This document shows positions 1 to 6,038 of a DNA stretch of 6,038 bases, piece by piece. Within the stretch, counting starts at the first letter, position 1. The number at the start of each line of letters is the position of its first letter. Made by a program: the position numbers and the translations under genes. The notes under the pieces were generated by a model, which had not been told where the DNA came from, ran no database searches, and saw only the letters and a list, made by a program, of their open reading frames with translations. The DNA is from an uncultured euryarchaeote. GTDB lineage: Archaea; Thermoplasmatota; Poseidoniia; Poseidoniales; Poseidoniaceae. The stretch covers positions 1-6,038 of the forward strand of contig CALCOQ010000149.1 in the NCBI GenBank assembly GCA_937897005.1. Reading direction: 5' to 3'.

Positions 1-466
1 ATAATTCCTCAGCATTTGGCCGCACGAACATATTCCGAGCAAAGGCTGAATGCCAAGCATTCTGTGTTATCACTCTGATTGGCAATCTTTCACTTGGCTC
101 AGCTCCACAAAATAAATCCTGAATGAATAGTTCATCCTGAGTTGATAGGTATTCAATCACTTTCGTCCTCAACCCCATGAAAACCTCTTCAGCGATTGAA
201 ATGTTGACTTTACCCCAATTCACTTCAGCATCGGTAGTTTCTTCTCTGACGATGAATTTATCATTTGGAGAACGTCCAGTACGATCCCCGGTTTCGGTCA
301 CCAAGACATTATGTGCGCTGAATTCACCCTCACCTCTTTCAACGGCCATATCGACTAATTCTCTAGCACTAATATTCCAATGAATATCTGCCTCAGTAGT
401 GATGCCCGATATCTCTAACCCAACCCCTGAAGCGGTGCCGCTGATTCGGGAATGGGCTGTTTCCAT
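1..466 (-). CDS. pckA: ATP-dependent phosphoenolpyruvate carboxykinase, N-terminal part (runs off left edge)
   Basis: The enzyme converts oxaloacetate plus ATP to phosphoenolpyruvate, CO2 and ADP in the cytoplasm, the entry step of gluconeogenesis. Reading the minus strand from the ATG at 466-464 gives 155 codons with no stop before the window ends. The family hallmark TGDRTGRSPNDKF lies at residues 59-71; Arg65 falls where the E. coli enzyme has its substrate-binding Arg65. A second family block, LPIRVITQNAWHSAFARNMF, is at residues 128-147, preceded by DLFCGAE (117-123). The family is usually about 530-540 residues, so some 380 residues, including the kinase-type nucleotide-binding loops, lie outside. 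The ATG at 466 is preferred because it supplies a normal-length N-terminal helix before the motif; a GTG at 481-479 is an alternative. The gene diverges from the large membrane protein gene. The ATP-dependent rather than GTP-dependent family is clear from the GRSPxDKF block. Confidence 0.93.
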   Translation of the reverse strand, partial: METAHSRISGTASGVGLEISGITTEADIHWNISARELVDMAVERGEGEFSAHNVLVTETGDRTGRSPNDKFIVREETTDAEVNWGKVNISIAEEVFMGLRTKVIEYLSTQDELFIQDLFCGAEPSERLPIRVITQNAWHSAFARNMFVRPNAEEL

Positions 467-571
467 GACAGCCCGACTCACCGCCCCTCTATACCGATTG
501 TGTTTCTTAACATTCAGATTCAGCCACAGTTCAGCGATGAGGTCAAGGAGGCAATATCACTCACAGGACTG
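467..571. promoter_or_regulatory. Divergent intergenic region with candidate promoters
   Basis: This 105-base gap must hold the start signals of both divergent genes if the ATG codons at 466 (minus) and 572 (plus) are the real starts. On the minus strand, GGTATAGAGG (complement of 486-495) is TATA-like and centred about 25-27 bases upstream of the pckA ATG, the spacing expected of an archaeal leaderless transcript. On the plus strand, TTTCTTAA (503-510) is a weaker AT-rich candidate. A perfect Shine-Dalgarno-like AAGGAGG lies at 545-551, but it is 20 bases from the ATG at 572, too far for normal use. These elements are read by eye from a short region, so the assignments are inference. Confidence 0.35.
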
Positions 572-3500
572 ATGGCAGGCCCCTCCGAGGATACACCACC
601 CTCCAAAAGAAAGGAGGATATCATCATTTCACAACGTGCCTTCGAGATGGGAGAAGGTGTAGATATTTCTTCGTTCATGAGGGGGGGAGTCGATGATTCT
701 GATGAATCAACAAATGAGACGATTGAAGAACCAGAAGAACCGGTAGATGAAGCACTTGGGAACCTACCAGAATTATTCACTACTGAAGGAAATGTGAAGG
801 ATTCAGATGACGCGGTTGATCCTCGACGGTCGGAGGCTGTTGAGGCTGAACAGAAGATACATTGGACGATGATGGTATTGATGGTCGTCCTTTGGAGCAT
901 CATCGGCACATATGTTGGCCTCACTTTCTCTGCCACGATAGCAGGTCCAGCACTTCTTCTGATGGCCTTGTTTTCATTCTGGCTGGCTCATCTCTGGATT
1001 AGGGATCCAAACATGAGGATTCTTGGGACTACTTGGGCAATCATCGGGATGAAACTTCTGTATGGTCTAGCGATAGATCTGCATCATTGGGAATTATTGG
1101 ATGGGACAGGATTCTCTGAAGATACCATGCTGGGTGTCTTGTTGCTTGCGATGGTCGCCTTGAACATATTCTTGGCTCACTATTTCGATGAGGATGCAAT
1201 CGCAGCTCAAGCAACATTGGTATTGTTGGCTGTAGGTAGCGCTGCTGGAGCATTGTATGGAGAATTAGGTGTTGCATTGATGATTGGAATGGCAACCATC
1301 ATCCTCCATTCGTTAGCGATGTTGAGAAATTCTGGGAATCTCACCAGTCTCGGTGTTGCCGCCAGCAACCTATGGATCGGACTGCACGCGCTATCCAGTG
1401 ATTGGTCAATACTTGGATTGGAGATCCTTCCTTTCAAGGACCCATTGGTGTTGTTGTTGCTGACCTTGTTCGTGAATGCAGCCAACGCTGCAATGGCAGC
1501 CCATTTCGCAAATCGGACGAACTGGTTCAGTCAAGGTGCCAGCGCTCTTGGGTTAGGTACTCCAGGCCTTTGGGGTGTTTCTGTTGGGCTAGGTATGTTT
1601 GGAGCATTGCTAGCGATTTTCGCACATCGCGATGAGACAGGTTTTGCTCTCGCATTGATCACGATCTTGATGGTTGCTTTCGGTGCATCCTATCTTGTTG
1701 TCAGAGGAGTTGATGCAAGTAGGGTACTGCCAACAGTATTACTCCCCACTCCATTGCTGGTCGGAGCTTTGGTGTTGTTCGACACAGGTGTTCTGGAGTA
1801 TTCATTATTGTCAGGTCATGCATTATTTGCCTCAGGAATGGGCCTTGTTGCTGCAACAACATTACTGCGTAATCAGAACGCGGTCAGTGACCATGTTCTA
1901 TGGTTGGGAACTTTAGCAGGGGCACTCCTGGTGACGATTCTGATACCATCGGATAAAGGCGAATATGGAGATGTTCTGCTGATTGGTCTGACGATGATGT
2001 TTGCAGCTCTTGGAGCATTTGCAGTCAAACGTTCTTCCCCTTCTATTGCAGGAGTAGCAGTTCTTGCCCCTTGGCTTTGGATATTGGTGTTCGCCACAGA
2101 TATTGAGAACCGTTTTGTTTCTGCTGATGTTTTACCGATCGTTCTCGATCCAGAGATGTTGACTGTATTCATGTTCGCCATGGGATTGTTACAGGTAGGG
2201 GTGAATCTTACGATGGGTGAAACCGGAGTGGACCTTGGGAAGGCCTTTGGTTCTGGAACAGAAGCGATGGCTAGAATCCGCGATTCAGGAGTCTTGAGGT
2301 TATGGCCAATGGGATGGCTATTTGCTTTACTCGGTTGGCTGGCCGTCGCAAGGCCAGATGGCCTTCCAGCCATGGGTCTGGTGTTCGGGGTAGTCTCTCT
2401 AGGTGCTATGCATATTTCTGTACAAGCCGCTGGTAGGCACGTTGATCAACGTCGTTTCCTGTTCATCACGTTGGCAGTAGCAACAATCTGGGCACATTGG
2501 AGATTCGGTTTGACTCTTGCATGGATTCCAACAATCGTGGTCGCAGGTGTTGCATTGGCTTGGGATGCGTCTAGAAAAGAGCCTGAAGGAGCCTTGGATA
2601 TAGAGAACAGGCCGGAATCATTACTCACTCTGATGTTCTCATTCCTGACAGTTCATCTAGTTCTAGCATCACTCGGATTGGATACCATTGATTTGTTAGC
2701 AGATGCAGATTGGCCGGATTCAACTTTCACATTGTGGACCGTGGTTGTCAGCGCAGCACTTGCATTAGCAGTATTCCTTCCACGTGCTTCAGGTTTTGAA
2801 CGTCCATTGGGACCTTCACTATCATGTGTTGCAATGTTGTTGTCTTTGATGGTATGGACCAATCCATTGGATGGTTCTGCATTCCTGTTGGCTGGAGCCA
2901 TGTTTGCCGGTAGTGGACTGTGGTTGATATCACAGGGTGAAATAAGGCTTGGACTTGCTTCCATTGCCAAAGTCAAGGAAAAGTCTCAGGTTGCTGAAGA
3001 GCGTCGTCAGGCGATAGATACCGGTATTGATGGAGGCAAGGCATCAGCGATGTCGGAGATTCAGACTGAGGTGGGATTGATTGATGCGGAGATGGTTCAT
3101 CAGGCAGCCAAGCAGGCCAAGCGCAGGAAGAGGTCTGGAAGCATTGGTGAGATGGACCTGGTAGCGGGTGATGTTCATTATTCACCAACAATAGTTCTGG
3201 TCTTCGTTGCCATCATCGCGCTATCAGCATCTTGGTCGGCATATTTCAATGGAAATGGAGAGGCGATGTTGTTACTGACTTCATTGCTAGTTGTAGCATC
3301 AGTGCTTCTAGCGCAACATCGTGCTAAAGATCTGGAGATGCGAATGCCAGATGTCATGGGAATCGAACTTCCAGTTGCAGTTTCGATCGCCAGTCTTGTT
3401 CTGGTACATCTTGCTGGCAGGGTATCCCAACGACATGTTGACCCGGATGAACAACTCGGCATTCTGATTCTCACTCTAGCACTATGCGCTCTGGCATGGA

Positions 3501-4363
3501 TTTCTTTGCAGGGCCGAAAGGATCTGGCACTCAGGCTACCTTCTGCATTGGAATGGATCCTCTATGGTTTGGTAGTGGACCGCTTGGCGACCATGTTTTT
3601 CTCAGGTGGTGTCCCGCCTCCTCTGCAGGTTGATCCATTCAATGGCTCGTTGAAGGAATGGGTGACTCCTTGGGTGATTCTGGAGTTGGTTCTACTCATC
3701 ACATTGTTATTGTTCGATATGGTTGAAAGAAAACGTCTAGAACGAGGCTTACAGGATCATCGAGGGGCAGATGGCAGAAGTCTGTGGATAGTGATGGTGA
3801 TGCTGGTGTCTTGGGGTCCTGCTACTCTCTTGGCAGCAGGATTGGCAATATTGAGGGCGCGTTCCTGGAATCAACCCGGGCTTGCAGTATCAGCAATCGT
3901 TCTGATTCCAATCGCTTTTGCTCAGAGTGACACTTGGTTGCCAACCATCGAGCATTTCATCGGCTTCTCCGCATTATTTTCTGGAATCATTTGTTTCGGT
4001 TTGCTTGCAGTATCGATCAATATCGGCCAACCACGATGGTCCACAGCATGGTTATGGGATATTCATCTCCTGATACCTGTTGGCGCATTGTTGATCTCAG
4101 GTGGTGTTGATGCAATAGGGGTGGTCTCAGTTTTGGCAATCAGTGGTGCAGCCTGGGTGACTGGAGTTCTGGAAGAACGCCGCTCGTGGCGTGTCATCGG
4201 TTTCCTCGACCTTCTCGCAGCTTGGGTCATTGCAGCATTGGCCTTGTCCATAGGGACAATAACAGCGGCGTTGTTGTTACCAATGTTGATAGCATCAGTG
4301 ATATTGTTGGGAATAGTTACTTGGTTGGGTCAATCTCGAAGTGATAGATTGGTCATTGACTGA
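572..4363 (+). CDS. Giant polytopic membrane protein of unknown function (about 1,263 aa, roughly 35 membrane segments)
   Basis: I do not recognise this family. Residues 1-91 (counted from the ATG at 572) are soluble-looking and acidic, with 26 Asp/Glu against 8 Lys/Arg; residues 41-60 hold 11 acidic residues. From about residue 98 the chain is an almost unbroken series of 17-22 residue hydrophobic segments: about 24 up to residue 790 and about 13 in residues 871-1250. Between the two blocks lies an 80-residue charged loop (791-870) with the basic patch KRRKR at 850-854. No signal peptide, nucleotide-binding motif, protease or transferase signature, or conserved charged catalytic set was seen. 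Many segments fall into recurring hairpins (see findings). The frame stays open further upstream to an ATG at 452 (1,303 aa), but that would overlap the divergent pckA start by 15 bases and add an unremarkable 40 residues, so 572 is preferred. The overall plan (acidic N-terminus, then very many helices) resembles large predicted membrane proteins such as DUF2339, but no specific motif supports that. The protein is probably in the cytoplasmic membrane. The 3' end overlaps the convergent glmM-like gene by 11 bases. Confidence 0.9.
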   Translation: MAGPSEDTPPSKRKEDIIISQRAFEMGEGVDISSFMRGGVDDSDESTNETIEEPEEPVDEALGNLPELFTTEGNVKDSDDAVDPRRSEAVEAEQKIHWTMMVLMVVLWSIIGTYVGLTFSATIAGPALLLMALFSFWLAHLWIRDPNMRILGTTWAIIGMKLLYGLAIDLHHWELLDGTGFSEDTMLGVLLLAMVALNIFLAHYFDEDAIAAQATLVLLAVGSAAGALYGELGVALMIGMATIILHSLAMLRNSGNLTSLGVAASNLWIGLHALSSDWSILGLEILPFKDPLVLLLLTLFVNAANAAMAAHFANRTNWFSQGASALGLGTPGLWGVSVGLGMFGALLAIFAHRDETGFALALITILMVAFGASYLVVRGVDASRVLPTVLLPTPLLVGALVLFDTGVLEYSLLSGHALFASGMGLVAATTLLRNQNAVSDHVLWLGTLAGALLVTILIPSDKGEYGDVLLIGLTMMFAALGAFAVKRSSPSIAGVAVLAPWLWILVFATDIENRFVSADVLPIVLDPEMLTVFMFAMGLLQVGVNLTMGETGVDLGKAFGSGTEAMARIRDSGVLRLWPMGWLFALLGWLAVARPDGLPAMGLVFGVVSLGAMHISVQAAGRHVDQRRFLFITLAVATIWAHWRFGLTLAWIPTIVVAGVALAWDASRKEPEGALDIENRPESLLTLMFSFLTVHLVLASLGLDTIDLLADADWPDSTFTLWTVVVSAALALAVFLPRASGFERPLGPSLSCVAMLLSLMVWTNPLDGSAFLLAGAMFAGSGLWLISQGEIRLGLASIAKVKEKSQVAEERRQAIDTGIDGGKASAMSEIQTEVGLIDAEMVHQAAKQAKRRKRSGSIGEMDLVAGDVHYSPTIVLVFVAIIALSASWSAYFNGNGEAMLLLTSLLVVASVLLAQHRAKDLEMRMPDVMGIELPVAVSIASLVLVHLAGRVSQRHVDPDEQLGILILTLALCALAWISLQGRKDLALRLPSALEWILYGLVVDRLATMFFSGGVPPPLQVDPFNGSLKEWVTPWVILELVLLITLLLFDMVERKRLERGLQDHRGADGRSLWIVMVMLVSWGPATLLAAGLAILRARSWNQPGLAVSAIVLIPIAFAQSDTWLPTIEHFIGFSALFSGIICFGLLAVSINIGQPRWSTAWLWDIHLLIPVGALLISGGVDAIGVVSVLAISGAAWVTGVLEERRSWRVIGFLDLLAAWVIAALALSIGTITAALLLPMLIASVILLGIVTWLGQSRSDRLVID
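2942..3181 (+). other. Charged soluble loop within the giant membrane protein
   Basis: This stretch encodes residues 791-870 of the giant membrane protein and is the only long non-hydrophobic segment after its N-terminus. It contains about 13 Lys/Arg and 12 Asp/Glu, is rich in Ala, Glu, Lys and Gln, and looks helical, for example around AKVKEKSQVAEERRQ and VHQAAKQAKRRKR. The polybasic KRRKR next to the following membrane helix suggests, by the positive-inside rule, that the loop faces the cytoplasm. It divides the membrane part into blocks of roughly 24 and 13 segments, which may mark two domains or an old fusion. No known domain was recognised in it. Confidence 0.6.
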
Positions 4364-6005
4364 GAAGCGGTGTGAGCATTTCCAACAGCGAACCCATCAG
4401 TTCTTCCATGGCCATTCCAGTTGTTCGAATACTGATATTCGTCTTGGCCTGTGTTCCAGAATTTCGAATCGCCACAGCACAGATGTTTCCATTGACTTTC
4501 CCTTTCATCATCAGAAGGTCAGATTCACCTGCAATCGTTTCCCGAGTCCATTCAACATCAGGATATTCATTCTTCACCAGTGAAACCACCGCTTCAGCAT
4601 TCACATTCTTCCCATCCCATCTGGAGCGAATGCTTGGAGATATTGACTGCCTCGATTTCCAACCGACATCGAATGAATTGTGGTTCTTTGTTCTACCAGC
4701 AGCACAAAGAGTCGCTATCAGTGTAGCGATTCCATCACCCACCAATGCCCAATGGTTTGGAAGATTAGGGTGAGGGGTGGTCAGCAATAGATGGCCAGAA
4801 TCCTCCCCTCCGATATGGAATGGTTCCACTTCTCCATGCAGCAGATTTCCAGGTGCATCAGGTTCAGATTTCAGTGCCGAAGCCAACCATCTGTCCCCAA
4901 CTGCAGTTTCAATGAGTTGAAGGTCCGCATTCAATCTCTTCATACTGTTCAACAAGGCCAGATCAGATTCGATTGAAGCAGCAACCTTTCCTTGAAGAGA
5001 GTCACAATTCAGGTTTGCTGCATTGACCAGCATATCTAGCATACTATCTCCATCCACGACTTTGATTCCAGTATTTTCATCATTGACCATGATGCAAAGA
5101 CACCTATCTCCATCTCCATCAAGGGAAGCGGCGAGTATCATTCCCGCAGCCCAGTTTGAAGCATCATATCGTTCGGCCAATCCGTCGAACAGCACATGTC
5201 CATGATTGACAGAGGTCAATTCTTCCCATGTCATCCGGAGTGTTGGTGAGATATCTCCTGCCCCGCAGCCATCATTCAGCGCATGACAATATGCACTCAA
5301 TTCAATCGACATCACCAGTTCTTCACTCAACCATTCTGCCAGCCAATGATGGGCGGTTCCATGCGATGAATCGAGCAGTAACCCTCCATCAGGAATCAGG
5401 CCTTCCATATCAGCATCGCCCAGATATCTTTCCTTCAACGATTTCAGCCGAGAGTCCAATGCAATTTTGTGAATGAATACACCGTCGACCTCAAAATCAG
5501 GCATCGCCAACACTTCTCGATCATCATCTTCCAACTCTCGTTCCTCGCTTGCCAGTTGGTGAATCAGTTTTTCCAGTTCCAATTCAACATCTGGAAAAGT
5601 CTTGAATCCATCACAATCGAAGATCTTTATTCCACTATCTGATACAGGATTGTGGCTGGCGGTCACCATACATCCTGCGTCAGATCCAGTTTGAAGTACA
5701 CAACCATGTAGGCTCGGAGTTGCACATTCACCAACCCATATGACATTACATCCACTCAAATGTAGCCCAATCGTCAGAGCCGCGACCAACTCATCATTCA
5801 ATGGTCGGGAATCCCATCCGATAACAATTTGAGACGTTGCATCTCCCGAAGGGCGTAGCCAAGTTCCAAGTGCTTCTCCAACCAATTGTAATAGTCCTGA
5901 ACTCAATTCACGTTCATCGGCTAATCTGGAGATTGCACTTCCATCTCTGACCTTGGATGGAACCGCCAGCCCTCTGATGCCATCGGTTCCGAACAATTCC
6001 CCCAT
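4353..6005 (-). CDS. glmM: Phosphoglucosamine mutase-like alpha-D-phosphohexomutase
   Basis: This is a cytoplasmic enzyme of the alpha-D-phosphohexomutase superfamily, most likely interconverting glucosamine-6-phosphate and glucosamine-1-phosphate for UDP-N-acetylglucosamine synthesis. All four active-site blocks are present in order: N-terminal FGTDGIRG (residues 5-12); phosphoserine loop TASHNP (115-120, Ser117 carrying the phosphate); metal loop DGDGDR (296-301); sugar loop GEDSGH (400-405); and phosphate-binding RNSGTQ (514-519). The VGDRW at 369-373 matches the VGDRY block typical of GlmM rather than phosphomannomutases, which is why GlmM is preferred. At 550 residues it is about 100 longer than ordinary GlmM (about 445); extra length lies between the Ser and metal loops (acidic stretch about 150-170, and about 270-290) and near 435-465. 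The usual RxSGTE has Gln519 in place of Glu. The start ATG at 6005 sits just behind a strong GAGGTGA site. The 3' end overlaps the convergent membrane protein gene. A phosphoglucomutase or phosphomannomutase activity cannot be excluded. Confidence 0.88.
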   Translation of the reverse strand: MGELFGTDGIRGLAVPSKVRDGSAISRLADERELSSGLLQLVGEALGTWLRPSGDATSQIVIGWDSRPLNDELVAALTIGLHLSGCNVIWVGECATPSLHGCVLQTGSDAGCMVTASHNPVSDSGIKIFDCDGFKTFPDVELELEKLIHQLASEERELEDDDREVLAMPDFEVDGVFIHKIALDSRLKSLKERYLGDADMEGLIPDGGLLLDSSHGTAHHWLAEWLSEELVMSIELSAYCHALNDGCGAGDISPTLRMTWEELTSVNHGHVLFDGLAERYDASNWAAGMILAASLDGDGDRCLCIMVNDENTGIKVVDGDSMLDMLVNAANLNCDSLQGKVAASIESDLALLNSMKRLNADLQLIETAVGDRWLASALKSEPDAPGNLLHGEVEPFHIGGEDSGHLLLTTPHPNLPNHWALVGDGIATLIATLCAAGRTKNHNSFDVGWKSRQSISPSIRSRWDGKNVNAEAVVSLVKNEYPDVEWTRETIAGESDLLMMKGKVNGNICAVAIRNSGTQAKTNISIRTTGMAMEELMGSLLEMLTPLLSQ

Positions 6006-6007
6006 TT

Positions 6008-6016
6008 CCTCACCTC
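6008..6016 (-). promoter_or_regulatory. Strong Shine-Dalgarno site of the glmM-like gene
   Basis: Read on the minus strand, GAGGTGAGG lies just upstream of the ATG at 6005. GAGGTGA (6016-6010), the best match to the 16S anti-Shine-Dalgarno sequence, ends four bases before the start codon. It supports the start chosen for the mutase. It also overlaps the TGA stop of the reading frame coming from the right edge, as expected of a gene inside an operon with translational coupling. Confidence 0.7.
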
Positions 6017-6038
6017 AGTGAAGAACAGTGCCTTCAGG
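6015..6038 (-). CDS. Possible 3' end of an upstream operon gene (seven codons and stop)
   Basis: On the minus strand, the frame entering from the right edge reads PEGTVLH and stops with TGA at 6017-6015, nine bases before the ATG of the glmM-like gene, with the ribosome binding site of that gene spanning the gap. Such close spacing is typical of co-transcribed genes. A PxGT ending would suit the last turn of a left-handed beta-helix (hexapeptide repeat) such as a GlmU-type sugar-phosphate nucleotidyl/acetyltransferase, which would be a logical partner of GlmM. Seven residues are far too few to establish this; the frame itself could be chance. Confidence 0.3.
   Translation of the reverse strand, partial: PEGTVLH

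Noticed and set aside
177..383. 68-codon plus-strand frame
   Set aside because: It lies fully opposite the pckA coding region, whose family motifs are unmistakable; the Ser/Thr-rich translation is a shadow.
608..627. Second perfect Shine-Dalgarno-like AAAGGAGG inside the start of the giant gene
   Set aside because: The only in-frame codons at suitable distance are ATC and ATT, and the bases are explained as Lys-Glu codons, so an internal start here is unlikely.
681..687. Run of seven G as a possible frameshift or phase-variation site
   Set aside because: The frame on both sides is continuous and gives sensible protein (SSFMRGG then the acidic linker), so no frameshift is needed; the run is short for phase variation.
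520..936. 138-codon minus-strand frame rich in serine
   Set aside because: It is the complement of the acidic N-terminal coding part of the giant membrane protein gene; Ser runs arise from reading Asp/Glu codons backwards, and it has no family motif.
1873..2373. 166-codon minus-strand frame inside the membrane protein gene
   Set aside because: It has no recognisable motif and sits opposite strongly hydrophobic, clearly coding sequence; long antisense frames are expected here by chance.
4372..4773. 133-codon plus-strand frame opposite the mutase gene
   Set aside because: It is antisense to the C-terminal part of the glmM-like gene, including its RNSGT motif, and shows no independent coding signal.

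Overview
The window looks like part of a chromosome from a free-living prokaryote, most likely an archaeon. My best guess is a marine Thermoplasmata-like lineage such as Marine Group II, held at low-to-moderate confidence. The clues are a GlmM-type hexosemutase with an archaeal-style GAGGTGA ribosome binding site, a TATA-like element about 26 bases upstream of the pckA start (the spacing of archaeal leaderless mRNAs), tight gene packing, and a very large lineage-type membrane protein. No rRNA, tRNA, mobile element or CRISPR array was seen.

Layout, left to right. Positions 1-466 (minus strand) hold the first 155 codons of an ATP-dependent phosphoenolpyruvate carboxykinase gene (pckA), which runs off the left edge. 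A short divergent intergenic region (467-571) separates it from a giant plus-strand gene (572-4363, or 452-4363 with the longest possible start). That gene encodes a membrane protein of about 1,263 residues with roughly 35 hydrophobic segments, an acidic soluble N-terminus and one charged loop that splits the membrane part in two. I do not recognise its family. It meets the next gene tail to tail with an 11-base overlap (4353-4363). Positions 4353-6005 (minus strand) encode a complete, diverged and enlarged phosphoglucosamine mutase-like enzyme. At the right edge (6015-6038, minus strand) the last seven codons and stop of another gene seem to precede it in the same operon.

The two recognised enzymes sit in connected central metabolism. 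PEP carboxykinase feeds gluconeogenesis, and the GlmM-like mutase would turn hexosamine-6-phosphate into hexosamine-1-phosphate for nucleotide-sugar and surface-glycan synthesis. They are not in one operon, so this link is metabolic background rather than evidence of a shared system. The main unexplained object is the giant membrane protein. It seems to be built from repeated membrane hairpin units and has no function that can be read from the sequence.
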